Source: Magnolia sinica
Taxonomy: Eukaryota; Streptophyta; Magnoliopsida; Magnoliales; Magnoliaceae
NCBI RefSeq assembly: GCF_029962835.1
Contig: NC_080583.1
Location: forward strand, 68,867,158-68,931,157
Length of the DNA: 64,000 nucleotides
Direction: 5' to 3'
The position numbers were made by a program, and so were the translations under genes. Each line of letters starts with the position of its first letter. Position 1 is the first letter of the stretch. Shown piece by piece: positions 36,752 through 49,000 of this stretch. The notes under the pieces were generated by a model. That model did no database searches and had not been told where the DNA came from. It saw only the letters and a list, made by a program, of their open reading frames with translations.

Positions 36752-36822
<71 letters not shown>
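36752..36822. repeat. (GA)n tract
   Basis: About 70 bp of GA on the plus strand (CT on the minus strand), lying just after the donor of the leading exon of the gene-like unit in CACTA-2. Confidence 0.97.
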
Positions 36823-36826
<4 letters not shown>

Positions 36827-36827
36827 C

Positions 36828-36899
36828 CGATCTCTGAGATGGAAATGAGGAATTCAGAAGTGCAGACCTGAACTGAAAATCGATCTCTCCATCTTCCAT
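36828..36899 (-). CDS. Putative first coding exon of a chimeric transcript in CACTA-2
   Basis: On the minus strand an ATG in good context opens MEDGEIDFQFRSALLNSSFP and runs 24 codons to a GTAAAT donor. Phase is 0, the same as the three AGPase exons downstream, so splicing to exon a would keep the frame. I do not recognise the peptide; it is not an obvious plastid transit peptide and need not come from the AGPase gene. CT-rich sequence and a TATA box (37,347-37,355) lie upstream. Whether it is transcribed cannot be told from sequence. Confidence 0.4.
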
Positions 36900-37346
36900 G
36901 GCCTATTTTAGGATTCCTACTTAACGTCTGGTGAAATAAGAAAACAACCAACACACACAACAACAAGCACAAACCAACACACAGATCTAGTGATTAGGTC
37001 TAAATGACAGTTTCGCTGAAAAAAATCAAACTGTGTGAATTTTCATTGTAAAACCTCAATTAGGGTTTCAACATTCAACATTGATGATGGCCGATCTCAA
37101 GAGAGAGATTGAGCGGGATATGGACAAAGAAAGAGGGAGAGATCTAAGAGAGGGAGATCGAGAGTGCTTGCGCTGCGATGGTTGCTTCGGCACTCGACTG
37201 AGAGAGAGCATTTGCTTTGTAGAGAGAGAGAGAGAGAGAGAGTGGGTAGCTACTGGAGTTGAGTAGAAAATGGGTTTTATGGAGTTGCAGAGAGAGAGAG
37301 AAAGGGTGGGGAGAGAGGGAGAGAAGGGGGTTTGGGTTTTCTTTTT

Positions 37347-37355
37347 CTATTTATA
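37347..37355 (-). promoter_or_regulatory. TATA box of the gene-like unit in CACTA-2
   Basis: CCCCTATAAATAG on the minus strand, followed by a long pyrimidine-rich leader (37,340 down to 37,085) typical of plant 5' UTRs and by the ATG at 36,899. The distance of about 450 nt leaves room for a leader intron. Confidence 0.5.
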
Positions 37356-37809
37356 GGGGTTGTGGCAATACCTTAGGAAGGTTTCAACGGCAGGCGTCAC
37401 TTCCCACCATTGTTTTCTCAGTGTTTCTATCGTGGGGGCCATGGACGGTGCGGATCCAACCAAATGGACACATGTACGGCATAGATGGACAACAATTTAT
37501 GAATGACAGAGGTACTCGCATAAACTGGACAGGGCATTCACTGCACGAATTCTAACTTAGCACCTGCAATATCACATAGAGCACGCGTACAAGATCCCGA
37601 CCATTCATCCGGGAGGTGGTTTTGTTAGCAGGGCCTGGCCTAGAAACCAGACTGGTCCGTTCACCAAGCAAGCTACAACTATTTGGCAAAAACAGACCGC
37701 GGATAAAACGACAAATTTCCATGCTGAGTGGACCGGTCTGACAGTGGCTTAGCTAATGAACGACCGGATCTCTTACTCAAACGACAGTTCGACACGTGTG
37801 TGAAAATTC

Positions 37810-38405
37810 TCGAAAAGAAAAAAAATCCAGATTCTTATTTTTTTTTTTAATTCTAAATTTTTTCAAGCTTATAAATTTGTTGAAATTTATCAAAAATAAA
37901 TAAATTCTCAGTTTTTTCAAAATTATCAAAAAAAAAAATCAATTTTTAATAGTTTTAGAAATTCTTTAATTTTTTTAGAATTTTCAATTATTTGAAATTT
38001 CTCAATTTTTTAAAATTTTCCAATTTTTTTTTGAAGATTCTTAAATTCAAAATTCTTATTTTTTTCAAAAATTTCAAACATTTTCAAAATTCTTAATTTT
38101 TTAAAATTCTCAATTTTTAAAAAAATTCATACTTTTTCATAATTATCATTTTTTTATTCTTAATTTTTTTTAAAAAAATTACTTCTTAATTTTTTAAAAG
38201 TTCTCAAAAATTTTAAAAATTCTTAGCTATTAGAAAATTCAAATCTTTTTTCAAAACTTTCAATTTTTTTTCAAAATTCTCAATTTTTTCACAATTGTCT
38301 CAAATTTTTATTTTTATTTTTTTAAATTCTCAAAATTTTCACAATTGTCAAAATTTTTAAAAATTATTAATTCTTTTAATATTCTCAAATTTTTTTCAAT
38401 ATTCT
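37810..38405. repeat. T-rich low-complexity tract in CACTA-2
   Basis: Irregular TTTTTTCAAAATTCTCAATT-type sequence. Seen from the right transposon end it is A-rich and follows the subterminal block, the same position as the A-rich tract of CACTA-1. Confidence 0.8.
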
Positions 38406-38407
38406 TA

Positions 38408-39555
38408 AATGTAGACTTTTAGCCTCGATTCCTATGCAACGGAGGCTAAAAAGTAGACTTTTAGCCTCGGTTCTTATGCAACCGAGGCTAAAAAGTAGAC
38501 TTTTCACCTTGGTTCCTATGCAACTGAGGCTAAAAAGTAGACTTTTAGCCTCGGTTCTTATGTAACCGAGGCTAAAAGGTAGACTTTTTGCCTCGGTTCT
38601 TATGCAACCGAGGCTAAAATGTAGACTTTTTGCCTCGATTTATATGCAACTGAGGCTAAAAAGTAGACTTTTCACCTCGGTTCCTATGCAACTGAGGCTA
38701 AAAAGTAGACTTTTCACCTCGGTTCCTATGCAACTGGGGCTAAAAAGTAGACTTTTGGCCTCGGATCTTATGCAACTAGGGTTAAAAAGTAGACTTTTCG
38801 CCTTGGTTCGTATGCAACTGAGGTTAAAAAGTAGACTTTTCGCCTAGGTTCTTATGCAACTAAGGTTAAAATGTAGACCTATCGCCTCAGTTCTTATGCA
38901 ACTGAGGCTAAAAAGTAGACCTTTCGCCTCGGTTCTTATGCAATTGAGGCTAAAAAGTGGACTTTTCGCCTCGATTCCTATGCAACCGAGGCTAAAAAGT
39001 GGACTTTTCGCCTCGGTTCATATGCAACCGAGGCTAAAAAGTGGACTTTTCGCCTTGGTTCCTTAGCAACTGAGGCGAAAAATGAACTTTTAGCTTCAGT
39101 TCCTTAGTAACCGAGGTTAAAAAATACATTTAGCCTTCATTTTTTCAATTGAGACTAAAAAAGGGTAGACTTTTAGCCTCATTTTCTCACCAACCGAGGC
39201 AAAAAGGCAAACTTTTAGCCTCAGTTGCTCACCAACCGAGGCAAAAAGGTAAACTTTTGACCTCAGTTACTCACCAACTGAGGCAAAAGGGCGGACTTTT
39301 AGCCTCGGTTGCTCACTAACCGAGGCAAAAGGGCAGACTTTTGGCCTCGGTTGCTCACCAACCTAGGCAAAAGTACAGACTTTTAGCCTCAGTTGCTCAC
39401 TAACTGAGGCAGAAGAGCAAACTTTTGGCCTCAGTTTCTTACCAACCGAGGCAAAAAATAAACTTTTAACCTCAGTTCCTTTACAACCGAGGCTAAAAAG
39501 CACATTTAGCCTCATTTTTTTGAACTGAGGCTAAAAAATTGAGGCTAAAGGCCTA
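38408..39555. repeat. CACTA-2 right subterminal block, 42-bp tandem units
   Basis: Tandem 42-bp units containing the palindrome TTAGCCTCGGTT ... AACCGAGGCTAA joined by AAAGTAGAC. After about 39,110 the unit changes to a CTCACCAACCGAGGCAAAA variant. Because 42 is a multiple of three, long frames stay open (38,602-38,847; 38,854-39,066) as 14-residue repeats; they are not genes. Confidence 0.9.
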
Positions 39556-39565
39556 CTTTCTTGTA

Positions 39566-39615
<50 letters not shown>

Positions 39616-39839
39616 CTCTCATCACTCAAGCAACTCCCAAGAGAAGCCAACGTCCAAGGCATTTTCTAGCTCCATGAGAGGCTTTGTGTGGCCCACTTCC
39701 TATCACTCGATCCCACCATCCTAAACCCATCTCAACCGTTGAAATTGTCTCTTTGGGACTCTATCATGCTTTGGCGGAAGGAGGAAGAGAAGATCATAGG
39801 TGGGTACATTTTTTTTTTGAGTTGATTTATGGATTGAGG

Positions 39840-41520
39840 GCCCACATGGTGGGACCCATCTTGATGTATGTATTGTATAGAGGGGCCCATAGTGGCGGGG
39901 CCCCTCCTCCATCTGTCCCTGTCTCTCTTTCTCTCTTTCTCTCTCTCTTCCTCCCTTTCTCTATTTTTTTCCTTTTTGATGAATGGCCACCTGATGCTTG
40001 TGATATATCCACACCATCCATCACGTTGGGCCCACTTTGATGAGTGTGGTGTGTCCACACGGCCAGTAACTTAGACGGTGAGACCCTCCATGGCCCATGC
40101 ATCCATACCGTCCATTCACGGTGGAGCCCACTGTGATGTGGATTTCACCAGTGTCGTCCATCTGTTTTGTTATAGCAGCAGCAGCAGCTGCTGACGTCAG
40201 CAGCCCTGAGGGCCTGACCGTGAGGTATGTGTTATAATTCAGGCCGTCCACTCATGTGGACTGCACCTTGATGTATTTACCCATGTCATCCGTATTATGC
40301 ACGTGGGACCCACCATTGATGACACGTGAGGACCCACCCATGCACGTGATCCATCTGAGCCGTCCATCTGCTGGACGGCCAGCAGTTGAGGCCGCTGTAT
40401 TGATGCAGCGAGTTGCGTGGACTTCATTACGAGGTATATGTTATATATATATGCAGCCATCCTCACATCTGGCACATGTGGGACCCACTTTCGTGTAAGA
40501 GCCTTGCATCTTATTTGTCCATCCATTTGAAACGGTGGACCCCACCAATATATATATGTATGTTTTATGTATCCCGCCCATCTGTTTGGGACGTGGGCCC
40601 ACCTCACACGTGTGACACGTGTGGGGGTGGGACCCACCTTGTGCATGTACTGTTTATCCACTCCGTCCACTTGTGAGGACGTGGTGTGGACCACTCAGTG
40701 ATGTGTGCGTCTTATACACACCGTCCATCTCTGGACGGTACCGTTGGATGCATCATGGTGTATAAGTGTTATCCACACCTCCCATGGGTCCCACGTGCTA
40801 TGATCCTGACCGTCCAGATCATGTGGGACCCACCAGATTAGTTACAGACAGGTGGGCCCTGTAGTGACGTCACCAAGTTTTGTGGAACCCACCGCTGGTA
40901 TGTTTTAATCCAGCCGTTTATCCGTGTGGAAATCTCACACGTGATGCATGTGCTGTGCATCCACACCATCCAGTGGTTTGGACGGTGGGGACCACCATGA
41001 TATATGTGTTTTAAATCCAGGCCGTCCGTGCTTGGATGGTCCTGTGGGACTCACGCATGAAATATGTATTAAATCCATACCGTCCAACCACTGTACAAGC
41101 CCTTCTTGGTATTTGGGAATGAGTTAGATCTAAATCTCATGTGGGACCCACCCTGCACGTGTGAAGGGTAGGGTCCACCTTGATGTATATATTCTTTACC
41201 ATACTGCCCAACATTTGCACCACCATGAAACAGTGCTTCATCTGCACCATTTATCTGTGGACCCCGCTGGATGTGTTGCATCTGCACACTGTCCATCCAC
41301 GATGGGGCCAACCTTGATGATATGTTGTATATCCACACCGTCCATCTGGACGGTGGGACCCACTGATGTGTGGACCTTGTCCATGCCGTTCGTTCATCTG
41401 GATGGGACCCACCATATGTACGTGATGACCCTCCATGATGTATATGCTGAATATGCACATCGTCCATCGGAACGGTGCTGCGTGGACTGACCATGATGTA
41501 TGTATTTTATGTCCACCCTG
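39840..41520. repeat. Module-rich part of the solo LTR
   Basis: Dense, irregularly spaced copies of GTGGGACCCACCTTGATGTA / TCCACACCGTCCATC, roughly one per 50-70 bp. It includes self-complementary CAGCAGCAGCAGCTGCTGAC at about 40,179. All reading frames here are repeat translations. Confidence 0.75.
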
Positions 41521-41559
41521 TCATCTGGTGGGCCCATTTAGAGGTGCAGGCCCACCTTG

Positions 41560-41940
41560 ATGTATTTGTGGCCCATTTGTGAGGCCCACCTTGATGTATT
41601 TGTGGCCCATCTGTGAGGCCCACCTTAATGTATTTGTGGCCCATGTGCGGGGCTCACCTATTGGTATTTTTGCCCTAAGTGATGGGGCTCATTTGTTTGT
41701 ATTTGAGGCCTATATGATAAGGTCCATCATGATGTATGATAGAGGCCCATATGATGGGGCCCATCTACTTGAATCTGAGGCCCATGGGCAAGACCCATAT
41801 GATGCAATCGAGGCCCATGGGACGTGGCCTATTGTGATGTATTTGAGGCCCAGGTATAAGACCCAATATGATGTGTGTTACGCCCTTGAGTGAAGCCCAT
41901 GGTGATGTATATTAGGCCTTTGTGTGAGGCCATGGAACCA
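41560..41940. repeat. About 30-bp tandem units (AGGCCCACCTTGATGTATTTG)
   Basis: Short tandem units alternating GGCCCAT and GATGTATTTGTG, degenerating towards the right. Related units reappear at 42,965-43,130. The inverted LTR copy has the equivalent sequence at 47,360-47,640 and 48,240-48,910. Confidence 0.8.
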
Positions 41941-42079
41941 TTGTATGTTTGGCCCTATGTGGGCCACTCCTTAGGAGCAATGTTGGTTAAATGTCCACAT
42001 TGATGGGCAATGATGATTGAATGTCCACATTGTGACTTTCCCTTATGCCTTGTTAGGCCACTCTCATTAATGCCAATTA

Positions 42080-42960
42080 CCGACTTCGATTACCGTGACC
42101 GATTTGTCGACTCTGATTATCGATCGATCCCGATTGTCAAGACCAATTACTGACTCTGATTACCGTGACCGATTTGCCGATTCTGATTATCGATCGATCC
42201 AATTGTCGTGACCGATTTGCCGACTCTGATTATCGATCGATCCCGATTGTCGAGACCGATTACCGACTCCGATTACCGTGACCGATTTGCCGATTCTGAT
42301 TATCGATCGATCTGATTGTCGTGATCGATTTGGCGACTCTGATTATCGATCGATCCCGATTGTCGAGACCGATTACCGTGACCGATTTGCCAATTCCGAT
42401 AATCGATCGATCCATTGTCGTGACCGATTTGCCGACTCTGATTATCGATCGATCCCGATTGTCGAGACCGATTGTCAACTCCGATTGCCGTGACCGATTT
42501 ACCGATTCTGATTATCGATCAATTCCGATTGTCGTGACCGATTTGCCGACTCTGATTATCGATTGACCCCGATTGTCATGGCTGATTGCCGATTCTGATT
42601 GATGTAACCGATTTTCTGACTTTGATTATCGATCGATTCCGATTGACCGATTGCCGATCTTGATTGACGAGATCGATTTGTCGATTTTGACTATCGATCG
42701 ATTCCGATTGTCGTGACCGATTGCTGATTCTGATAGACATGACCGATTTGCCGATTCTGATTATCGATCGATTTCGATTGTCATGACCGATTGCCGATTG
42801 ACGAGACTGATTTGCCGATTCCGATTATCAATCGATTCCGATTGTTGAGGCCAAGTATCGAGGCCGATTCCGATTTGTCGAGGCCGATTGTATATGCTGA
42901 TTCCGATTGTATAGGTCGATTCCGATTTGTCGAGGCCAATTGTATAGGCTGATTCCGATT
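42080..42960. repeat. CGATTATCGATCGATCC minisatellite in the solo LTR
   Basis: Higher-order tandem array of units such as CCGACTCTGATTATCGATCG and GTGACCGATTTGCCGA, with a nested period of about 55-65 bp made from a basic CCGATT hexamer-like unit. The counterpart in the inverted LTR copy (47,630-47,980) is shorter, so copy number changed after the two copies separated. Confidence 0.85.
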
Positions 42961-44818
42961 GTCGAGGCCTATGTGATGAGACCCATTGTGATGCATTTGA
43001 GGGCCAGGCGATGGAGCCATTGTGATCTATCTTAGGCCCATGTGAAAGGCCCATCGTGATGTGTATTAAACCCTTGAGTAAGGCCCATCGTGTTGTATAT
43101 TAGGACTTCGTGTGAGGCCGTGGGCCCATTATATGTTTGACTCTATGTGGCCATTCCTTGGGGGCAATGTTGGTTAAATGTCCATATTGTCGATGACGAT
43201 TGTTGATGCCAGTTATTGATACCGATTATGAGTATGTGACAGCATAACGTCATAATATATGCCCATACGCATCATCTGCATGTTTGTTATGAGATGTGAT
43301 TGACCATCGGATATGTCATTGGGCATGTTGTTATGAGACTCCTTGATAGCGTAGATTGTCTCACATAAGTACACGGTATGCGCATGATTGATGCATGACT
43401 AATTTGTATGACTCATGCATCTTGCATTGTGTGTTGTGATTACTATACGCCCTAGCGACATCAGGGTCGTAGCCTCCACAGGTATTTCGTGGATGGTCAG
43501 ATGGGACACCGAAAATTTGTTCTACATGGGGTGCTATAGATATCCCTGGGTGAAAGTCTCTAAACCCTCTTGGTTCCAGAGGTTGCTCCAACGTCTAGAC
43601 CGAATGGATGCATGAGCGTATGAGGGCTGCATACCGTTAGGCCGCGTCTCCCACTGTGTCGTGGTCAGTTGGAAGGGGGTACGGCCTTACCTACCCGAGA
43701 GGAGGGGGCAATGCTAGGCTGAGTCTGACCAGCTCGAGGAATGGGTCCGCTATCGACGAGCCGGGCCCGATATTGGCAGGCGAATAGTGAGGTCTCTTCC
43801 ACTCACCTTGTTGCGCGCGATGGGGCGGCAATCTGGTTTGGAGTGTAATAAACCCCGGTGATTTTCCAGAGAGGAACCGTACTGATATGTGGACTTATTG
43901 AGTAGGAGTTGCATGCTCATTCATTCATTCATTCATTATCCACTCGGGCTGGTGGTGCGCAACTAATTGTTGTGTATCTTCATTATGGCAAGGATTTCGG
44001 TTGGGCGCGCGATTAACCTGAGATCAGGAGTCTACTACATTGAGTCTGGCTATCCAAATTTAGGTATGGGACTGGTTTGGATAGAAGCCCCTTGTATGGA
44101 CCCCATAGCCTGTGATACTACGTGCTATCATCCCGACTTCACTCCAGCTTAGTCATTTCATTCGCATCGCATATTGCATTGCATCATCGGCATCTGATAT
44201 TTGGCTTACTGTCTCCGCATTGCATAACTGATCTACATTGCTTTATCAGTATATGATATTGTTTTTATTATATTGTTGCAACGCATCATTTAGATAAGGC
44301 TATTGGTATTTATGGGCCTATTAGCATGTTTTCGCATTATTCTGATATTGTATAATTTATGGGCCTATCAGTATTTTCGCTTACTCTGATTACTCTGATA
44401 TTACTTACTTAGCACTCACCTTGTGCACACACTTTCACCACCCACTAAGCTTTTGATAAGCTTATGCACGATAGATGCGTGTAGGTGGCGTTAGGTTACA
44501 GCAGCAATGAACTTGGAGCGTGCAGTGGACTTATGGAGCTTTGATTTTTGACATATGTATTTTCCTTTTATCACTGTATACAACTGTTTATATTAGTGGA
44601 TATGTGATGATGATGTTACCTTTATGATTTGGGTATACTTGTGGTTATGCTTATTACGAGATAAATGTACACTGAAAAAATCCTCCTTGTAGGATCCTAT
44701 GATCGGAATCTGGCGTATAGGCACTAGAAGCCGAGAATGGGGTACTACGGAGGCTGTCAGTACCGGATTCGGCGATCGGGGTTCTTGTGAGTCCGATCTC
44801 CGTGTTTGGGGTGTGACA

Positions 44819-44984
44819 AGGAAGATAGAATAGAGAGAGTTTTAGGTCAGGTTACTGGGAAAACCGAGTCAAGTTCCGACCGGGTTTGCCTTATCCAAAT
44901 GGACACACTAGTCGTGGAGTCTGGGGCCGACTCATTGTGATGGGTGAGCTAAATCACATCTAGTAGTGCTACTGGTCTTTTAAC

Positions 44985-45035
<51 letters not shown>

Positions 45036-46029
45036 GTGAGTGAGTGCAAGTTGCATTCGTTGCTGAGTTAAGTGTACTCAACTCGTTGTGGCATGAGTCG
45101 GGTCGAGATTCGGTCCAACGAACTTGCTGGACTCGTCTGAGAAAGGAAAGAACAGGAAGAAGACAGGGAGAGAGAAAGAGAGTCACGGTGGCTGGCCATT
45201 TCCACCGAGTTGATTTGGTTGGTGCAGCCGAGTCTAGCCCATCTTTTGGGTGTTCAGTAAGCAAAGGAATAAAGAGAAGCAAAGGGAAGGAGGAAGCAAA
45301 AGGTAAAAAGGTTGGAGAGAGAGAAAGAGTCTGGAGAGAGAGAGAGAAAGAGTTAAATGAGTTGACTCAGTGATGATTCAGGCTAGGCATGGATCGAGTT
45401 TCGGTCCAGCTTGACAAGTGTTGTTGTAGAAAAAGTCGACGAGTGAGTTACAACGGAAACTATGCCAACGTCCCTTGAATTTTACCAGATCTTACTAAAT
45501 TAAGCCGAGATGAGTCCTATTAGATTGGGATTTGAGCTTAAAATGAGTATACATGAATCTAACAATAACAAGAGACGAATCCGACTCTATGGTGAGGATC
45601 ACCCTTCAAGCTTTTCTGCATCATGATAGTTATCTTAGTTCATTTATTTCATTAATTGCTTGATTTAATATTCAATAAGAATGGAAATGAATTTTAGTTG
45701 CTATTTGTGTGATTCTTCATAATTGACTGATGGTTGGATTTAAATTCGAGTATTTGAATATGCTATTGATTGTAAATATCTCTATTCTGCTTTAAATGAA
45801 ATATTTTATATGGATAAGAGTTATTGATACTGTATGTGGCTTGTTTTACCACTTGTGATTATTTGATAGTGTTTTAAGAGGACCTCGAACTAGTGGCCAT
45901 TTCTGTAATGGATTAAACAAAATTACGTTATGAACTTACCATCTTATGGATCAGTTGTGTCTATGATGCTTTGGGGATAATCTCATTTTTATTGCATCCT
46001 TTGGATGAACTATTTACCCTACGTGGCTC
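44819..46029. other. Spacer between the two LTR copies
   Basis: Starts with the right TSD AGGAA. Holds (GA)n at 44,989-45,031, GA-rich stretches to about 45,360 and AT-rich sequence after 45,600. No gene is recognised; the frame at 45,044-45,373 is a GA-repeat translation. Confidence 0.5.
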
Positions 46030-49000
46030 GATAAAACATTTTCTTATAACCTTGCAATACTGATAAGTCCATGAGTCATACATTATTAGAGTATGCAATA
46101 CAGATCAACTATGCAAATGAGGAGTCATAAAGAGCCAAATATTAGATGTCGAGGATGCAATGCAATATGCATTCCTGATGAGTAACATGAATAGCTTCAG
46201 CCGTACCTAGACCATATAAATACAGAAACACAGTAACCCAAAATGCCATATGCCGCGGATGTAATGCAACATACGGTGCGAATGGGATGACCATGCTGGA
46301 GTGTGAAGTCGGGATGATAATACGTAGTATCGCAGGCTATGGGGTCCATCACAAGGGACTTCTATCCAAACTAGTCTCATACCTAATTTGGATAGTCAAA
46401 CTCAATGTGGTGAACTCCTGATCTCAGGTTAGTCGCGCGTCCCAACCGAAATCCTGGCCATTGCAAATGCACACATAATAAATAGTTGCGTACTACCAAC
46501 CCGAGTGGATAGTGAATGAATGAATGAATGAATGAGTATGCAACTCCTGCACAATAAGTCCTCATATTAGTACTGTTCATCTCTGGGATCATCACCGGGG
46601 TCTAGTACACTCTACACCAGCATGCCGCCCCATCAAGCGCACATCTGGGTAAGTAGAAGAGACCTCACTATCCGCCTGGCCAGTAGTCAACTAATATCTA
46701 CCCGGCACGTCGATAGCGAACTCATTCACGAGCTGGTCAAAGTCAGCCTAATTATGCCTACTCCCTCAGGCGGGTAAGGCCACACCCCCTCCCAACCGAC
46801 CACGACACAGTGAGAGACGCGACCTCCTGGTATTCGGCCCTCATGTGCTCATATATATCCACTCGGTCTCGACGTTGGGGCGTCCTCTGGTACCAAGAGG
46901 GTTTAAGAATTTTCACCCAGAGCCATCTATGATAGCCTGATGCTAGAACAGATTTTTGGTGTCCCATCTGGCCATCCAAGATATGCCTGTGGAGGCTACG
47001 ACCCTGATGTTACTAGGGCACACAATGCAAGATGCATGAGTCATAAAATCCAGTCATGCATCAATCCTGCGCATACCGTGCGCTCATGTGAGATGAGCTC
47101 CGCCTATCAGGGAGTCTCATAACAATCTACCCAATGACATATGCAATGGTTAACCACATCTTATAACAAACATGCAAATGATACGTATGGACATGTATCA
47201 TGATGCTATGCAGTCTCATACTCATAATCAGTATCAACAATCGACTTCGACAATGTAGACATTTAACCAACATTGCCTCTAAGGAATGACCCAGATAGAG
47301 CCTAACATATAGTGGACCCATGACCCCACACAAGGGCTAAATATACAACACCATGGGCCTCACTTAATGCGTATCACGATGGGCCTTTCACATGAGCCTA
47401 ACATATATTACAATGGGCTCTATCGCCTGGCCCTCAATGCATCACAATGGGCCTTATCACATAAGCCTCATATACATCACATTGGGCCTCAAACATGGGC
47501 TGAATACACATCACAACGAGCCTTAAATACGGGCCGCACATACATCACATTGGGCCTCAAGAACAGGCCGAATGTACATTACAATGGGCCTCAAATATGA
47601 GCCACATATACATCACAATGGGCCTCAACAATCGGCCTATATAATCGGCTTCAACAATCAGAATCAGCCTCGTCCTCGATAATCAGAATCGGCAATCGGC
47701 CACAACAATCGGAATTGGCAATCAGCCTCGATCGCCAATCGACAATCGGCTACGGCAATCGAAATTGATTAATAATTGGCCACAATAATCGGAATCGATA
47801 ATCAGCCACAACAATCAAAATCGGCAATCATTTTCGATTACTAATCGGCAATCGGCCACGACAATCGGAATCGATTGATAATCGGCAACAACAATTGGGA
47901 TCAGTAGCCAGCCTTGATCGCAAATCAGCAATCGGCCACGACAATCAGAATCGGTATCGATAATCAGCATCGATAATTGGCCTATATACACGATGGGATC
48001 TATATATGAATGGCCGATTAAACTATAATATAAAGATAAACCTTCAGTCGTGGTTATATCAAATTCGATAGCATGGAGCCCTCCATCTATGACGAATGGG
48101 GCCCACTTATTTGGGTTAACCCACGAAGAGAATGAGCCTAAAAAGGCCTAAGGGAAGGTCACAATGAGGACATTTAACCGTCATTGCCCATTAGTGTGGA
48201 CGTTCAACCAACATTGCTCCCAATGAGTGGCCCACATAGGGTTAAACATATAGTGGGCCCATGGCCTCACACAAAGGCCTAATACACATCGCAATGGGCC
48301 TCATACAAGGGCTACATACACATCACTATAGGCCGCATCACATGGTCCTAATACACGTCACGGTGGGCCGCATCTCATGGGCCTAATACACATCATGATG
48401 GGTTGTATCGCATGGGCCTCGACTACATCACAATGGGCCACAACATATGTGCCGAAAATACATATCAATGGGCCGCAACACATGGACCTTATATTAATCA
48501 AATGGGCCGCACTATATGGGTTAATATACATCAAGTGTGCCGCATCATATGGATCTAGAATACAACTCAATGGGCCATGCCAAAAAGGGCCACAAACACA
48601 TAATAGGCGGGCCCTGCACATGGGCCTAATATACGTAACAGGTGAGCTCTGCACATGGGCCTCATCATATCAAGTTGGGCCGTGTTAATGGGCCACACCA
48701 ATGGGCCTCATGTACAATAAGTGGGCCGCATCATTGGGCCGTACTAATGAGCCCCATAAATATATCAAGGTAGGTCTCATAGATGGGTCACAAGTATATC
48801 AAGGTGGGCACCTCGAATGGACCACAAAATACATCAAAGTTGGCTTGACGGATGGGCCACAAAGTACATCAAGGTGGGCCCGACAAATGGGCCACAAAAT
48901 ACATGAAGGTGGGTCTGACAAATGGGGGCTTGGATTACATCCAAGACTATTTCAATAGTTGTAGGTTGCAACATGTGTATCATTGTGCACAACACTTCAT

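Larger units (their letters stand above)
31121..39568. mobile_element. CACTA transposon 2, non-autonomous, carrying AGPase exons
   Basis: Left end CACTATATGAAAAGAGGGC and right end complement CACTACAAGAAAGTAGGCC, both running into CTTTAGCC; the TIRs match at about 21 of 26 positions. A perfect 3-bp TSD TCT (31,118-31,120 and 39,569-39,571) flanks it. Length is 8,448 bp. The subterminal motif (TTAGCCTCGGTT ... AACCGAGGCTAA) is unrelated to that of CACTA-1, so it is a different family. No transposase frame is present. It is inserted in the solo LTR and holds promoter-like sequence and gene exons on the minus strand. Confidence 0.93.
30673..44818. mobile_element. Solo LTR, about 5.7 kb, split by a CACTA insertion
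   Basis: Begins TGTGAGGCCCGTGTC and ends TTTGGGGTGTGACA, with a perfect 5-bp TSD AGGAA at 30,668-30,672 and 44,819-44,823. Removing the CACTA element and its TSD (8,451 bp) leaves about 5.7 kb with no retroviral coding, so this is a solo LTR left by LTR-LTR recombination. The reverse complement would start TGTCACACCCCAAAC, a common Ty3/gypsy LTR start, so its true orientation may be minus. A second copy in inverse orientation (46,030-51,035) matches it segment by segment on both sides of the CACTA insertion, confirming continuity. Unusually long; Ogre/Tat or Tekay-type elements reach such sizes. Confidence 0.85.

Noticed and set aside
36663-36972. Minus-strand frames rich in serine and leucine (SLSLSL)
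   Set aside because: Translation through the (GA)n microsatellite; only the 24 codons before the splice donor at 36,828 are considered.
38602-39066. Two long open frames with 14-residue repeats (MQLRLKSRLFASV type)
   Set aside because: They translate the 42-bp subterminal repeat of CACTA-2; the period is a multiple of three, which keeps the frame open by chance.
39684-41494. Several overlapping frames of 100-150 codons in the solo LTR
   Set aside because: All cross module-rich and tandem repeats on both strands with no conserved domain; high GC makes stops rare.
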